Positions 26,804 to 36,257 of a stretch of 64,000 nt of DNA are shown here, piece by piece. Made by a program: the position numbers and the translations under genes. Numbering within the stretch: the stretch's first letter is position 1; every line of letters begins with the position of its first letter. The stretch lies in NCBI RefSeq assembly GCF_003075045.1, contig NZ_QCZD01000002.1:868001-932000 (forward strand), read 5' to 3'. Source of the stretch: Maribacter litoralis. Lineage in GTDB: Bacteria > Bacteroidota > Bacteroidia > Flavobacteriales > Flavobacteriaceae. Under the pieces are notes generated by a model. It had not been told where the DNA came from and did not search any database. It saw nothing but the letters and a program-made list of their open reading frames with translations.

Positions 26804-28591
26804 TTAAAATTTTATTTTGAACGTTGTTCCTACTCCTTCTTCACTATCAATTGATATGGTAGCGTTTAAAGCTTCTAATTGTGATTTTATTAAAAAAAGA
26901 CCCATACCCTTCCCAGATATGTTTCTATGAAACCTCTTATATAATTTAAATACGTTGTCTCCATGCCTATTAAGGTTTAGCCCTATACCGTTGTCACGCA
27001 CATATAAAACCTTGTGATTGTCTTCTATGGCCGATTCAAATAAAATATAAGAATCAACTTCCTCCCTCTTATATTTAATGGCATTGGAAACAAAATTTTG
27101 TAATATACTTTGCAGGTAAAATTTTGAAAAAGTTATTTGGTTCCAGTCATCTAACTTTAACAAAACTTCAAAATCACTGTCATCTAACAATGTTTCGGTG
27201 AATTCATGTTTTACTTCTTCAATTAAATCCGTAAGATTAATGTTAGACAGTTTAATTTCTTTATTATCCAAAATAGATACATACTCATTAATATCTTTGG
27301 TTAAATTGGTGATGCTATTTGCAACCTGATCTAGCTTGGGCAATAACTGATTTAGTATTTCTGGATTTTTCTCTTTTCGTATCATTTCTACAACAACCGA
27401 CATGCTGGTTACCGGAGAACGAAGGTTGTGGGAAATTAAATAATTGAAGTCGCTAAGCTGTTTGTTTCTTATTTCTAAACTATTATTTATTTTTTTGACC
27501 TCAATATTGTTTTCTTCTAATTGCTCTTTACTTCTGGTCAACAAAATATTTTTACTCTCTAACTCTTTGTAAAAATGTTCTTTCTCTAATTTCTTTTTTT
27601 GGTAAGTATGAGAAAACACGAATAAGCCAATAATTGAAATAATATTAAAGGTTAACAAACTTTCAAATACAGGCTGTAATTCGGCTTCTACTAATTTTGA
27701 AGGTATTTCCAAAGCCATAATCCAACTTGAGGGGGTTACTATTTCTGTTGGTAAGTTAGATATAGAACCAAAAGTAAATGTTGCTCCATTTAAATTGATA
27801 GATTGTTGCGACCATATATGACCATTTTCAACAAAAGCGCTATCTCGATTATGGGTTATAGCTTTGGTGTTTAAAATACCGTCTATAGTACTATTTTTAT
27901 TTCCAGATTCATAGGGCAAATCTTCTTTTATAGTATTAGAACTTATAACTCTAAAATCCTCATCTAACAAGTAAACATTTTTGTCTTCAACTATGGATTT
28001 TATTTGGTCCAGAATTTTTTTCATTTTAAAATTGATGACCACTAATCCTAATTGATTTTGCTCATTATCAAAAATAGGCGCCACAGTTCTAATTACTGGC
28101 TTGTGCGGTTTTTCTATTTCTCCATTTTCTTTATTTAAGCTTATTTGAGAAAGATATATTTGATTTCTTTTCAATTGTAACCCTGCTTTTACATAAGGTT
28201 GGTGATTTTTATTTTGTAAAACGCTAATTTTAATAGAATCGTTTTCAACCCGTTCGGCTCTAAAAAATTCCTTTCCTTCTAAATCTATAAAGCGAAATTG
28301 ATCGTAAAAAGTAATATCCTCTATAAGTTCTAGATATGACCTTAAGAATGAGGAATGCTCTATTAAAGGATCAAAATTCTTTGGATATTTTAAAGTAGCC
28401 CAATAATGGCTATTACGTAAAAAAGAATGGCATTCTTCTTCAAAGGAAACTTTCTTCATCGTGTTTGCACGAATCTGACGCTCCATAATAGTTTCAATTT
28501 GTTTTGCCTTTTGGGAGTAATATAAAAAAAGGTTAAGCGCAAAAAGTGGCACATAGAGGCCGATAAACATTTTTAAAACTCTTTTCCACAT
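26804..28591 (-). CDS. Membrane histidine kinase with periplasmic Cache-like sensor
   Basis: This 595-residue kinase has a first membrane segment at about 8-25, a large periplasmic region (about 26-310) of Cache type with LGLVVINFKMKKIL-like strands and VYLLDEDFRVISS, and a second membrane segment near 315-332. A coiled coil leads to HisKA (LISHNLRSPVTSM) and HATPase (DNGIGLNL, GKGMGLFLIKSQ). It is translated just before the receiver gene at 26387. It sits between the H-NOX operon and the polysaccharide locus and may respond to an extracellular small molecule. Confidence 0.9.
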   Translation of the reverse strand: MWKRVLKMFIGLYVPLFALNLFLYYSQKAKQIETIMERQIRANTMKKVSFEEECHSFLRNSHYWATLKYPKNFDPLIEHSSFLRSYLELIEDITFYDQFRFIDLEGKEFFRAERVENDSIKISVLQNKNHQPYVKAGLQLKRNQIYLSQISLNKENGEIEKPHKPVIRTVAPIFDNEQNQLGLVVINFKMKKILDQIKSIVEDKNVYLLDEDFRVISSNTIKEDLPYESGNKNSTIDGILNTKAITHNRDSAFVENGHIWSQQSINLNGATFTFGSISNLPTEIVTPSSWIMALEIPSKLVEAELQPVFESLLTFNIISIIGLFVFSHTYQKKKLEKEHFYKELESKNILLTRSKEQLEENNIEVKKINNSLEIRNKQLSDFNYLISHNLRSPVTSMSVVVEMIRKEKNPEILNQLLPKLDQVANSITNLTKDINEYVSILDNKEIKLSNINLTDLIEEVKHEFTETLLDDSDFEVLLKLDDWNQITFSKFYLQSILQNFVSNAIKYKREEVDSYILFESAIEDNHKVLYVRDNGIGLNLNRHGDNVFKLYKRFHRNISGKGMGLFLIKSQLEALNATISIDSEEGVGTTFKIKF

Positions 28592-28853
28592 AAAAAATTA
28601 ATTAGAGCTTCATTTTATTCGTATTTCTAGTTTGTGGAAGTGTTATTAAAACCTACGCTAAAATAAGTAAATTTCCTACAATTATGATAAATTAATTAGA
28701 GTAAATTAAAGATATAGTTTATTTATACAAAGTGTGATGAGCTAATTTGTAGGAAAGATAAAGTATGGTAAAAGACAAATTACATACACAGAAATGGTAG
28801 TAGCCTAAAAGAAAAATAAATTTTCTCCGGAAAAGATAAATTTTAAGGTAATA

Positions 28854-30914
28854 CTAATCTAGTTTCAATTTTTTGTAGAATAATGGTTTCTTTAAAAATA
28901 ACCATTTAGCCTTAAGGCCTACTTCGGTAAACTCAAACCCTGCAGCTGTGGCAGAAGCAATATTACTGTACTTGCCATATATACTTAAGCTAAAGCGTTT
29001 AGAGAATTGATGTAATACAGACGCTTCGGCCCTAAATATATTGGTGTTCGGGTCATCTTCTACTTGTTGTATACCTGTTGCTGCGCTTATTGCATAGCTT
29101 GTTTTTTCTGATATTTTACCGCGAAGGTCTGCAAAAAGCTCCACCGCTTGATACTTTTCTGGACTAAAATATATAGTAGGCACTTGATCTTTAAAGGTTA
29201 TATATTGATAATTTAGCCCCATTTTTAAGGCTGGTTTTCGCAGTATATTATAGTATAAAGAAGTAAATAAAAGGTTTCTTACATTTTCATCACTTTGTTG
29301 TGTATGCATTAATTGGGTGTACCATCCAAAATTAACGTTGGTGCCTAAATTATAATTTAAACCGTAGTGGTTTTGTACAATTTCACGCTCTATTAATTCA
29401 GCATTAAAACTTTGTACTTCTCTTTGGTAACCCAATGTTAAGTTTTGAAGCTTAAAAGGTTGTAAATCTAATTTTATATCAAGAACAGGCTGTGTATATG
29501 CTTCATCTAAAAACCTAGAGTTGTTAAAACCTAATACCGTTTTTAAAACAGTCTTAGGGAATAGTTTATATTGTAAACCCATTAATGCTACATGAGAAGT
29601 GGCTTTGTTATCTGTCACCGTATTTTCGGTAGATCTAAAGAAATAAGAAAAGGTGGTTCTAAATTTGGTAGAAAAAGGCACATCGACCGTAGTATTGGTA
29701 TAGAAGGCGGTATTATTACCATTATCAAAAGTATAAGCGGCATGCTCTTCTATAGTAGGGGTATGCATTAAGTTCAATTTTTCTATAAACCCTTTGGCAT
29801 CTTTTTGATTCTTATAAAACTTTAGTGTCTGGTTGGCCATTTTGTACGCAGGTACGATTCGATCTGAAGCAAAAAGTGCATTTGCCTTACCAAGATTACC
29901 ATCAAAAGAAGCACTGTCATTTACCAATATTCTGTCATAGCTTTTAACGCTTGATTTTGCATCGCCCGTATATAGCCCTAAAGTTGCCCTTAACGCATGT
30001 ATCCAGTTTCTATTTTTATAATGTACTTCTAAACTATCTATCATTTTTTTCGCATTTATAAATTTTCTATTCCAGATCAATGCTTGTACATATCTATCAT
30101 ATGTATTTTCGGTAAGAGCCACATCATCTATTTTGTCCACTTTATTCGTAGCTCTCTTCGATGTAAGTAATGCTTCTTTATCATCCTCGTCAATATGATG
30201 TGCCAATGCTATACCGTTTAAGGCGGTAATGGAATCTTTTTGATTTGTGGCATAACGAGCATACATACTTTTTGCTTTATCTGCCTGTTTGGTAATTAAA
30301 TAGAGATTGGCAAGGTTAATAAGTACATCTTTGTCATTAGGGAAATCTTCAAATATTTTTTTTAATGTTTGCTCTCCTTTCTTATACTGTTGGTCATTTA
30401 CAAAACTATTGGCATAACCTAGTCGCATAAACTTTCGTGAAATTTTAGCACTTTCATTTTCTGGTTGAAGAGCTTTTGCTTTTTCTACCCACCTTAAAGC
30501 AAGTTTATATTCTTTAAGGTTGCTTAACGTATTTGCATAGCCTAGCACAGCACCAAATTTATCTGGAAATTTTTCAACCAAATCTGCATATAAAGGCTTC
30601 GCCTGTTCGTATTCTTTTGCCCATAAAAAAGATTCATTGTAATTGATCAATATTTCAAAATCTCCTGGGTATTCCTTTAATAGGTCCGCAAACAAGTTAG
30701 TTGCTTTTTTAGGCTCGCCACTTAGCCCTACAGCCCTGCCATAGCAAAGTTTTGCAGTTTTGTTAGTAGGGTCGTTTGTAAGGTATTCAGCAAAAAAATC
30801 TTCTGCTTCTTGAAAATTACCTTGCTCTAATAAACCAAAGCCTTTGGTCATATCAGATTGCGCATTTAGCAATGATGTGGTTACTAGAAAAAGGAATAAT
30901 ATTTTACGAATCAT
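28854..30914 (-). CDS. TPR/beta-barrel outer-membrane protein, possible polysaccharide exporter
   Basis: This 686-residue exported protein has a signal peptide (about 1-19, ending LLNAQ), a periplasmic array of tetratricopeptide repeats (about 20-360) and a C-terminal region of amphipathic strands (about 385-686) typical of an outer-membrane beta-barrel. The order TPR then barrel matches exporters such as PgaA, BcsC and PelB, and the segment YFSPEKYQAVEL recalls BcsC-like barrels. The closest family by layout could also be YaiO. The neighbouring glycosyltransferase and flippase genes support an export role, but the glycan is unknown. Confidence 0.7.
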   Translation of the reverse strand: MIRKILFLFLVTTSLLNAQSDMTKGFGLLEQGNFQEAEDFFAEYLTNDPTNKTAKLCYGRAVGLSGEPKKATNLFADLLKEYPGDFEILINYNESFLWAKEYEQAKPLYADLVEKFPDKFGAVLGYANTLSNLKEYKLALRWVEKAKALQPENESAKISRKFMRLGYANSFVNDQQYKKGEQTLKKIFEDFPNDKDVLINLANLYLITKQADKAKSMYARYATNQKDSITALNGIALAHHIDEDDKEALLTSKRATNKVDKIDDVALTENTYDRYVQALIWNRKFINAKKMIDSLEVHYKNRNWIHALRATLGLYTGDAKSSVKSYDRILVNDSASFDGNLGKANALFASDRIVPAYKMANQTLKFYKNQKDAKGFIEKLNLMHTPTIEEHAAYTFDNGNNTAFYTNTTVDVPFSTKFRTTFSYFFRSTENTVTDNKATSHVALMGLQYKLFPKTVLKTVLGFNNSRFLDEAYTQPVLDIKLDLQPFKLQNLTLGYQREVQSFNAELIEREIVQNHYGLNYNLGTNVNFGWYTQLMHTQQSDENVRNLLFTSLYYNILRKPALKMGLNYQYITFKDQVPTIYFSPEKYQAVELFADLRGKISEKTSYAISAATGIQQVEDDPNTNIFRAEASVLHQFSKRFSLSIYGKYSNIASATAAGFEFTEVGLKAKWLFLKKPLFYKKLKLD

Positions 30915-31031
30915 TTTAAGGTAAGATTAATACTACAAATACCTAACGGTAATTATTGAAATTTATTAGTCGCGATTAACAATGTAAAGGTAAATGCCCC
31001 TTCATAATTCCCGAAGTAAGATAATTGCCAT

Positions 31032-31097
31032 TGGTCTACAGTAATGTGCAAGCCACCTAAACCACACCAAAATAAATGGCGATTGTACTGAAATTTG
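31032..31097 (+). promoter_or_regulatory. LytTR-like direct repeat plus promoter box, before the short flippase gene
   Basis: Half-sites TGGTCTACA (31032-31040) and CCACCTAAA (31053-31061) start 21 bp apart, and a GAAATTTG box (31090-31097) starts 58 bp after the first. It lies 43 bp upstream of the gene at 31140. The region also separates the divergent TPR/barrel gene, which may share the control. The layout equals those at 20059 and 32155. Confidence 0.6.
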
Positions 31098-31139
31098 CCT
31101 TGAATGAAAATATAATTAAAGGCACTTAACATAATAGAT

Positions 31140-32000
31140 ATGACAACAAGTAAAAGAATACTTACAAGCTTCTCACCAGAGCAATTGTTAATGACAAGTA
31201 TTGCGGTTCTTATCATTGGAGGTAATTATATAGCAAACCAATTTTTAAGCAGGGTATTTACCGGTACATCTAATGGTACGGCTTTCTTGTTGACCAGTTT
31301 TGTAATATTATTGGGGTTATTTGGGTTTGCGTATCATCATATAATAACAAGGGATTCTACTATTTATAATACCAATTATGACTTGGCATATCAAAGAGTC
31401 AAAAAATTTATTGTATGGATAGCATGTTATGAGTTGGTACATATAACCATTAGTTATATGCAACTATTTTTTATAAAGCATTATATGGGTGTTTTGGAAG
31501 CAGAATTATATGCATCAATAACCTTAATAGGGCATTTTGTCTATTTTATTTTTTGGGTGGTTTCGGTAATTCTCATATCTCATATAGTTGAAAGAGGTGA
31601 ACAAGGTAAGATGGCTAACTCTAGAATTTTAAAATATACTATTATGGGCTTATTGGTTGCCATTTTAGTTGCTTTTTTTTGTGCATTATTTTCAGAACCT
31701 ATTCTACAGAAAATATATAAGAATACTTATAGCACCGTATCAACATTGCTATGGCAATTTATTCTGGCTTCAATTTTATTTGCCATTTCAAGCGTGATAA
31801 CCTTTTACTATTTATCATTGAAAAAATTTACGCCAGTAATCATCTCTGCTGTTGTAGGAATTTCTCAAATTCTTATAATCACCTTCTTGCATAATAGCTT
31901 GTCGATTATTGTACAAGTGCATATTATAGCAATGGTTGCGCTACTATTGGCTCACCTACTTTTCATCACCCACAATAGTATACTTAGTAAATTCAGTTAA
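31140..32000 (+). CDS. Shortened polysaccharide flippase-like membrane protein
   Basis: This 286-residue membrane protein has about 8 hydrophobic segments. It aligns at both ends with the 422-residue flippase-like protein at 34934: SPEQLLMTS/GGNYIANQFL at the start and YYLSLKKFTPVIIS/IIAMVALLLAHLLF at the end. About 135 residues are missing in the middle, after residue ~75. Full-length flippases of this superfamily need 12-14 segments, so this version may be a partner subunit, may have a new role, or may be a decayed copy. The reading frame is clean and its promoter carries a conserved regulatory repeat, which argues for function. Confidence 0.7.
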   Translation: MTTSKRILTSFSPEQLLMTSIAVLIIGGNYIANQFLSRVFTGTSNGTAFLLTSFVILLGLFGFAYHHIITRDSTIYNTNYDLAYQRVKKFIVWIACYELVHITISYMQLFFIKHYMGVLEAELYASITLIGHFVYFIFWVVSVILISHIVERGEQGKMANSRILKYTIMGLLVAILVAFFCALFSEPILQKIYKNTYSTVSTLLWQFILASILFAISSVITFYYLSLKKFTPVIISAVVGISQILIITFLHNSLSIIVQVHIIAMVALLLAHLLFITHNSILSKFS

Positions 32001-32154
32001 TGGCTAACCAGCTAAACATGTGGAACGCATTGCATGTCGATGCTAATGGGTTTAGCGCTATACCATGTTTAATTAATAACATAAAATTATTTAAATGATT
32101 GATTATGTGAACCTTATGTAGTTTGTTTTTTGTTTAACTAGTGATTTTTCCCAT

Positions 32155-32220
32155 TCGTCTATAGTAACCGTTCACCCACCTAAAAGCAGACAAAAAACCA
32201 TTGTCTTAGTTAGATATTTG
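32155..32220 (+). promoter_or_regulatory. LytTR-like direct repeat plus promoter box, before the first GT4 gene
   Basis: Half-sites TCGTCTATA (32155-32163) and CCACCTAAA (32176-32184) start 21 bp apart, and a GATATTTG box (32213-32220) starts 58 bp after the first. The box is 37 bp upstream of the start codon at 32258. Compared with the 31032 site, CCATT, GTCTA, AGTAA and CCACCTAAA are conserved in register. Confidence 0.65.
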
Positions 32221-32257
32221 TATCAGAATAACCAAATAGAATTTAAAACTTAACCTT

Positions 32258-33487
32258 ATGAAACTTGCAATTGTAACCGCATACCCCCCAAGTAAAGTTA
32301 CGCTGAACGAGTACGGATATCACTTGGTAAAACATTTTAGATTACAAAAAGAGGTAACTGAAATTATTCTGATTACAGATAAAACTAAAGGAGAAAAAGA
32401 CCTGAACTTTAATGAAAAAGGGTGTAAAATTACTGTCAAAGAATGTTGGAACTTTAATGACTACACTAACTTGATCAAGGTTAACAAGGTCATTTCTGGT
32501 ACTAAACCAGATGCTGTACTCTTTAATCTTCAATTTCTAAAGTTTGGAGATAAAAAAATACCGGCTGCGTTAGGGCTAATGCTTCCTTTGTTATGTAAAA
32601 TGAAAGGCATACCAACCATTTCGTTATTACATAATATAATGGAGCAGGTAGATTTAAATAATGCGGGGATTACATCAAATAAGTTTTTACAAAAGATTTA
32701 CCGTTGTATTGGTAATCTGCTTACAAAATTTGTTTTGGCTTCAGATATTGTTGCCGTAACTATCGGAAAGTACCAAACAATATTAGAAAACAAATATCAA
32801 TCTAGAAATGTGGCTTTAATTCCACATGGCTCGTTTGAGACTCCTTCAGAACCAGATTATACCTTACCTGCCGGACCTAAAAAAATATTGGCTTTTGGAA
32901 AATTCGGTACCTATAAAAAAGTGGAGATATTGATAGAGGCAGTAGAAATGATCAGAAAGCGTTCTAAACAAGATATAGAAATTGTGATAGCGGGTACAGA
33001 TAGTCCTAACACGCCTGGATACTTAAACAATGTTAAAAAGATATATGCCCATGTTAAACAATTATGTTTTACAGGGTATGTAGAAGAGGCAAAAGTAGCC
33101 ACTATATTTGAGGAAAGCGCTGTTGTAGTATTTCCATATACGTCTACTACCGGTAGTTCTGGAGTATTGAATCAAGCGGGTAGCTATGGTAAAGCAGTTG
33201 TCTTGCCAGATTTAGGAGATTTAGGTACATTAATTAAAGAAGAAGGGTATAAGGGCGAATTTTTTAATGCAAACAGTGCTTCATCATTGGCAGATGCATT
33301 AGAGAATATATTGGTACATGATTCGTATAGAGAATATTTGGCAAAGGCTAATTACAGGGCCGCCAACTTATTGCCGATGTCTAAAATCACCAAAAAATAC
33401 ATTGAATATTTTAAAGTAATACAAGTTGCAAAATCTAAAGGATTCACCTTAGATGTTCCTTTAGTAGAGAAAAATATAGTGTTTTAA
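32258..33487 (+). CDS. GT4-like glycosyltransferase, copy 1
   Basis: This 409-residue GT-B fold glycosyltransferase starts MKLAIVTAYPPSK and has the donor-binding C-terminal domain with FGKFGTYKKVEILIEAV, IVIAGTDSPNTPGY and PYTSTTGSSGVLNQAGSYG. The usual EX7E donor motif of GT4 enzymes is replaced by this TGSSGVLNQA segment, as in some related families. It is cytosolic and presumably adds a sugar to a lipid-linked or polymer acceptor. The same-length gene at 36258 is a close paralogue. Its own promoter carries the 58-bp-spaced repeat and a terminator follows. Confidence 0.88.
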   Translation: MKLAIVTAYPPSKVTLNEYGYHLVKHFRLQKEVTEIILITDKTKGEKDLNFNEKGCKITVKECWNFNDYTNLIKVNKVISGTKPDAVLFNLQFLKFGDKKIPAALGLMLPLLCKMKGIPTISLLHNIMEQVDLNNAGITSNKFLQKIYRCIGNLLTKFVLASDIVAVTIGKYQTILENKYQSRNVALIPHGSFETPSEPDYTLPAGPKKILAFGKFGTYKKVEILIEAVEMIRKRSKQDIEIVIAGTDSPNTPGYLNNVKKIYAHVKQLCFTGYVEEAKVATIFEESAVVVFPYTSTTGSSGVLNQAGSYGKAVVLPDLGDLGTLIKEEGYKGEFFNANSASSLADALENILVHDSYREYLAKANYRAANLLPMSKITKKYIEYFKVIQVAKSKGFTLDVPLVEKNIVF

Positions 33488-33513
33488 ACACTACAGTTAG
33501 GTTAAGTGCAAAT

Positions 33514-33545
33514 AGGAGTAGTGTGGTTAGCTGCTCCTTTTTATC
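33514..33545 (+). terminator. Terminator after GT4 copy 1
   Basis: AGGAGTAG and CTGCTCCT pair over 8 bp (one G-T) and are followed by a T run. It lies 27 bp after the stop codon. Confidence 0.75.
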
Positions 33546-33753
33546 AATTCTCTATAATAATACCGATTGCTAATATGAACTAAAAACTATTACAATTCTT
33601 ACACAGCTAAATAGCGAAATAATTGGTGCCCTAGCTTAAAATCAGTTGTTTAGGTAGGTAAGAGTCAACTGTTAAATTATAAAATTTTCTTAAAAACCTA
33701 CAATTTTTTAAAATTACCACGTTATATGTAGGTTAAATCTTACGTAATAAACC

Positions 33754-34893
33754 ATGAAAATACTAACTATTGATGATCAACAGCTTATTCTTTTGTCTGT
33801 TGAAAAAAGACTTACTGAACTTGGCTATGATGTGTTGACTGCTGATTCTGGCCTCAAAGGAATTGATTTGTTCGACTCTTTTGAACCTGATCTAGTTCTA
33901 GTGGATATTAACATGCCCGATATTTCTGGATTAGAGGTTGTACGGCATATTAAAAATAGCGATAGAGGTAATACTCCTGTTCTAGTAATGTCAGGTAACA
34001 CAGAAGAAGCTATTATTATGGATGGCTTTACATTGGGTATAGACGATTACATGAAAAAGCCAGTGAGCTTATCAGAAATGTCTGCACGAATTAAAAGGCT
34101 GATAGGAGCCCCTGTTGTAGAACAAAAATCCGAAATTACAAGTAGTGGAAGAATGCTACAAAAGAATTGTGTTGGGGTTGTTATTCCTTGTTATAATGAA
34201 GAAGAACGTCTTTTAGGTACCGAGTTTAAAGATTTCGCCCATAGTAACCTTGGGTATCATCTTTGTTTTGTCAACGATGGTAGTACAGACAATACCTTAA
34301 AGGTATTAGAAGAATTAAGAAAGGGCAACGAGAGTAATATAAGTATATACGATTGTGAGAAAAATGGAGGTAAGGCTGAAGCTGTTCGTTTAGGAATGCT
34401 TCATATGGCGAAAGATACTCAGTTAGACTATATAGGATTTTTAGATGCCGACCTTTCCACAGATTTTAGGGATTTTGATGATCTGGTCGAAACTCTAGAT
34501 AAATCGAATTTTAAAATAGTAAGTGGATCTAGAATGAGTAGAATGGGCGCCGATATTACCAAAGAATCTGCCCGTAAGGTGATCAGTATGACTATTAACC
34601 TGATTATTAGAACCATATTAAGAATGCCTTTTAACGATACACAATGCGGAGCAAAAGTTATGGACCGCTCTGTGGTACCGTTACTTTTTAATAAATCATT
34701 TATTACCAAATGGTTGTTTGACGTTGAAATGTTTATTCGTATGAGAAAGCATTATGGTAAAACCGAAGCTAAAAAACTTATTTGTGAGCAGCCTTTAAAA
34801 CGATGGATCCATGCAGATGGTTCTAAATTGTCGATGAAAGATTCTGTGAAAATTGTTGGCCAATTAGCAAAAATAGCTATCGTTTACAGGTAA
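33754..34893 (+). CDS. Receiver domain fused to GT2 glycosyltransferase
   Basis: This 379-residue protein is an unusual fusion. Residues 1-120 form a CheY-like receiver with DD at 7-8, phospho-acceptor D51 (VLVDINMP) and K102 (MKKP). Residues 138-379 form a GT2 domain of the dolichyl-phosphate sugar transferase type, with VVIPCYNEE (142-150), NDGSTDN (174-180), NGGKAEAVRLGM (about 204) and the metal-binding DADLS (231-235). No membrane segment is visible. The enzyme probably makes a polyprenyl-phosphate sugar, with activity gated by phosphorylation. It starts a set with the flippase and second GT4 genes, with short spacers. Confidence 0.93.
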   Translation: MKILTIDDQQLILLSVEKRLTELGYDVLTADSGLKGIDLFDSFEPDLVLVDINMPDISGLEVVRHIKNSDRGNTPVLVMSGNTEEAIIMDGFTLGIDDYMKKPVSLSEMSARIKRLIGAPVVEQKSEITSSGRMLQKNCVGVVIPCYNEEERLLGTEFKDFAHSNLGYHLCFVNDGSTDNTLKVLEELRKGNESNISIYDCEKNGGKAEAVRLGMLHMAKDTQLDYIGFLDADLSTDFRDFDDLVETLDKSNFKIVSGSRMSRMGADITKESARKVISMTINLIIRTILRMPFNDTQCGAKVMDRSVVPLLFNKSFITKWLFDVEMFIRMRKHYGKTEAKKLICEQPLKRWIHADGSKLSMKDSVKIVGQLAKIAIVYR

Positions 34894-34933
34894 TACCCAT
34901 TAAAACAAACCCTCTTTAAACCACCTTTATCTT

Positions 34934-36202
34934 ATGTCAACAATAAAGTTAGCACTAAAGCGAATTTCCCCTAAACAATTGTTTATGGTTAGCGCTTTGC
35001 TTGTAAATGGCGGTAATTACCTATATAATTTATTATTGGGTAGATTGTTAGGTCCCGAGGCTTTTGCAGATGCTGCTTTGTTGGTGACATTACTCTTGGT
35101 ATTGTCTTTTGTTGGTATGACTTTTCAATTGGCTACCACCAAGTTCGCAGTACTGTTTTCTGATCAAACCTGGGTGACTTTCAAGAATACCATGTATAGA
35201 TACGCTCTTGTATTTGGTGTGTTTACGGGTATTTTAGTACTCATTTTTTCAAAAAACCTTCAAACGCTTTTCAATACACAAAATCATTATATGTTCATGA
35301 TTTTTGCCGTTGCCATACCCTTGTACTTTGTTATGAGCGTAAATAGGGGTCGATTTCAAGGAGGACATGATTTTAGCAAATTGGCTGCTACCTACCAAAC
35401 AGAAATGTGGAGTAGATTGTTACTAACGTTCGCGCTTCTTTTATTGCTGCCTTTTGAACCTGGTATTTTAATTGCCACAGGTATTTCCCTTTCTTTTGTT
35501 TTCGGACTGTTTCCTTCAGATTTTAAGGGAGTCAAGGTGTTTTCGAAAGAAAGATTGTCTACGGTAGATTTAAAACAAGTATGGATTTTTATTGGCTTGA
35601 CCGCAGGGTATGAACTTACGCAAATCATAATTAATAATAGTGACATCTTATTGGTGAAACATTATTTTGATGATAAGCAGGCTGGTCTATATTCATCATT
35701 GGCTTTGATCGGTAGGGTAGTGTATTTTGTAGCTTGGATGTTTGTAATGTTACTGATGCCAACGGTTATTCAAAAACAAAAAGATGGCGAGCCTACCGCA
35801 CCGGTACTTTTTAAGTACGTATTTTTTATTGGAACATTATCAGCATTTATAGTGGCGGTTTGTTATCTGTTGCCCAACTTGATTATTACGTTAATGTTCG
35901 GTGATGCTTATTTAAGCATTGCTCCTTTACTTTGGAAATATGCTTTGGCAACTTCATTATTTGCCGTGTCCAATATTTTTGCATACTATTTTTTATCCCT
36001 CAATCAGTACTCACCGGTAATATTATCTGGATTGTTAGGCTTTTCTCAAGTGGCATTGATCATGCTTTATCATGATGCTCTTGAAACTGTTGTACACATG
36101 CAGATCATTGCAATGGTAATTCTACTGGTTGCCCAACTATTATTCTTCATTATTAAGAATAAAACCGATTCTAAAATTATAAAAGAACAACAAAAATCGT
36201 AA
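34934..36202 (+). CDS. Polysaccharide flippase-like membrane protein (MOP/Wzx-like)
   Basis: This 422-residue protein has about 12 hydrophobic segments and the GGNYLYNLLLGRLLGPEAFADAALL start typical of Wzx/PelG-like members of the MOP exporter superfamily. Such proteins flip lipid-linked sugars or drive polymer export across the inner membrane. It begins 40 bp after the receiver-GT2 gene and ends 55 bp before GT4 copy 2, so the three are probably one transcript. It is the full-length paralogue of the shortened protein at 31140. Confidence 0.88.
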   Translation: MSTIKLALKRISPKQLFMVSALLVNGGNYLYNLLLGRLLGPEAFADAALLVTLLLVLSFVGMTFQLATTKFAVLFSDQTWVTFKNTMYRYALVFGVFTGILVLIFSKNLQTLFNTQNHYMFMIFAVAIPLYFVMSVNRGRFQGGHDFSKLAATYQTEMWSRLLLTFALLLLLPFEPGILIATGISLSFVFGLFPSDFKGVKVFSKERLSTVDLKQVWIFIGLTAGYELTQIIINNSDILLVKHYFDDKQAGLYSSLALIGRVVYFVAWMFVMLLMPTVIQKQKDGEPTAPVLFKYVFFIGTLSAFIVAVCYLLPNLIITLMFGDAYLSIAPLLWKYALATSLFAVSNIFAYYFLSLNQYSPVILSGLLGFSQVALIMLYHDALETVVHMQIIAMVILLVAQLLFFIIKNKTDSKIIKEQQKS

Positions 36203-36257
36203 GGAGTTTATCGCCTACGTCACTTTATATAACCTAGTTTATTAAAATTAACCACAA

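Noticed and set aside
30936..30943. GGTATTTGTAGTAT on the minus strand before the TPR/barrel gene looks like the box at the H-NOX promoter.
   Set aside because: No half-site pair is found at the 58-bp position on that strand; it may be a plain promoter box, but membership in the set is not supported.
33649..33658. On the minus strand CTACCTAAA resembles CCACCTAAA, upstream of the REC-GT2 gene.
   Set aside because: It is in the wrong orientation for that gene, and its partner half-site at 21 bp is weak (AATTTAACA).
36211..36219. TCGCCTACG upstream of GT4 copy 2 resembles one half-site of the LytTR-like repeat.
   Set aside because: No second half-site at +21 and the start codon would fall before the expected box at +58.
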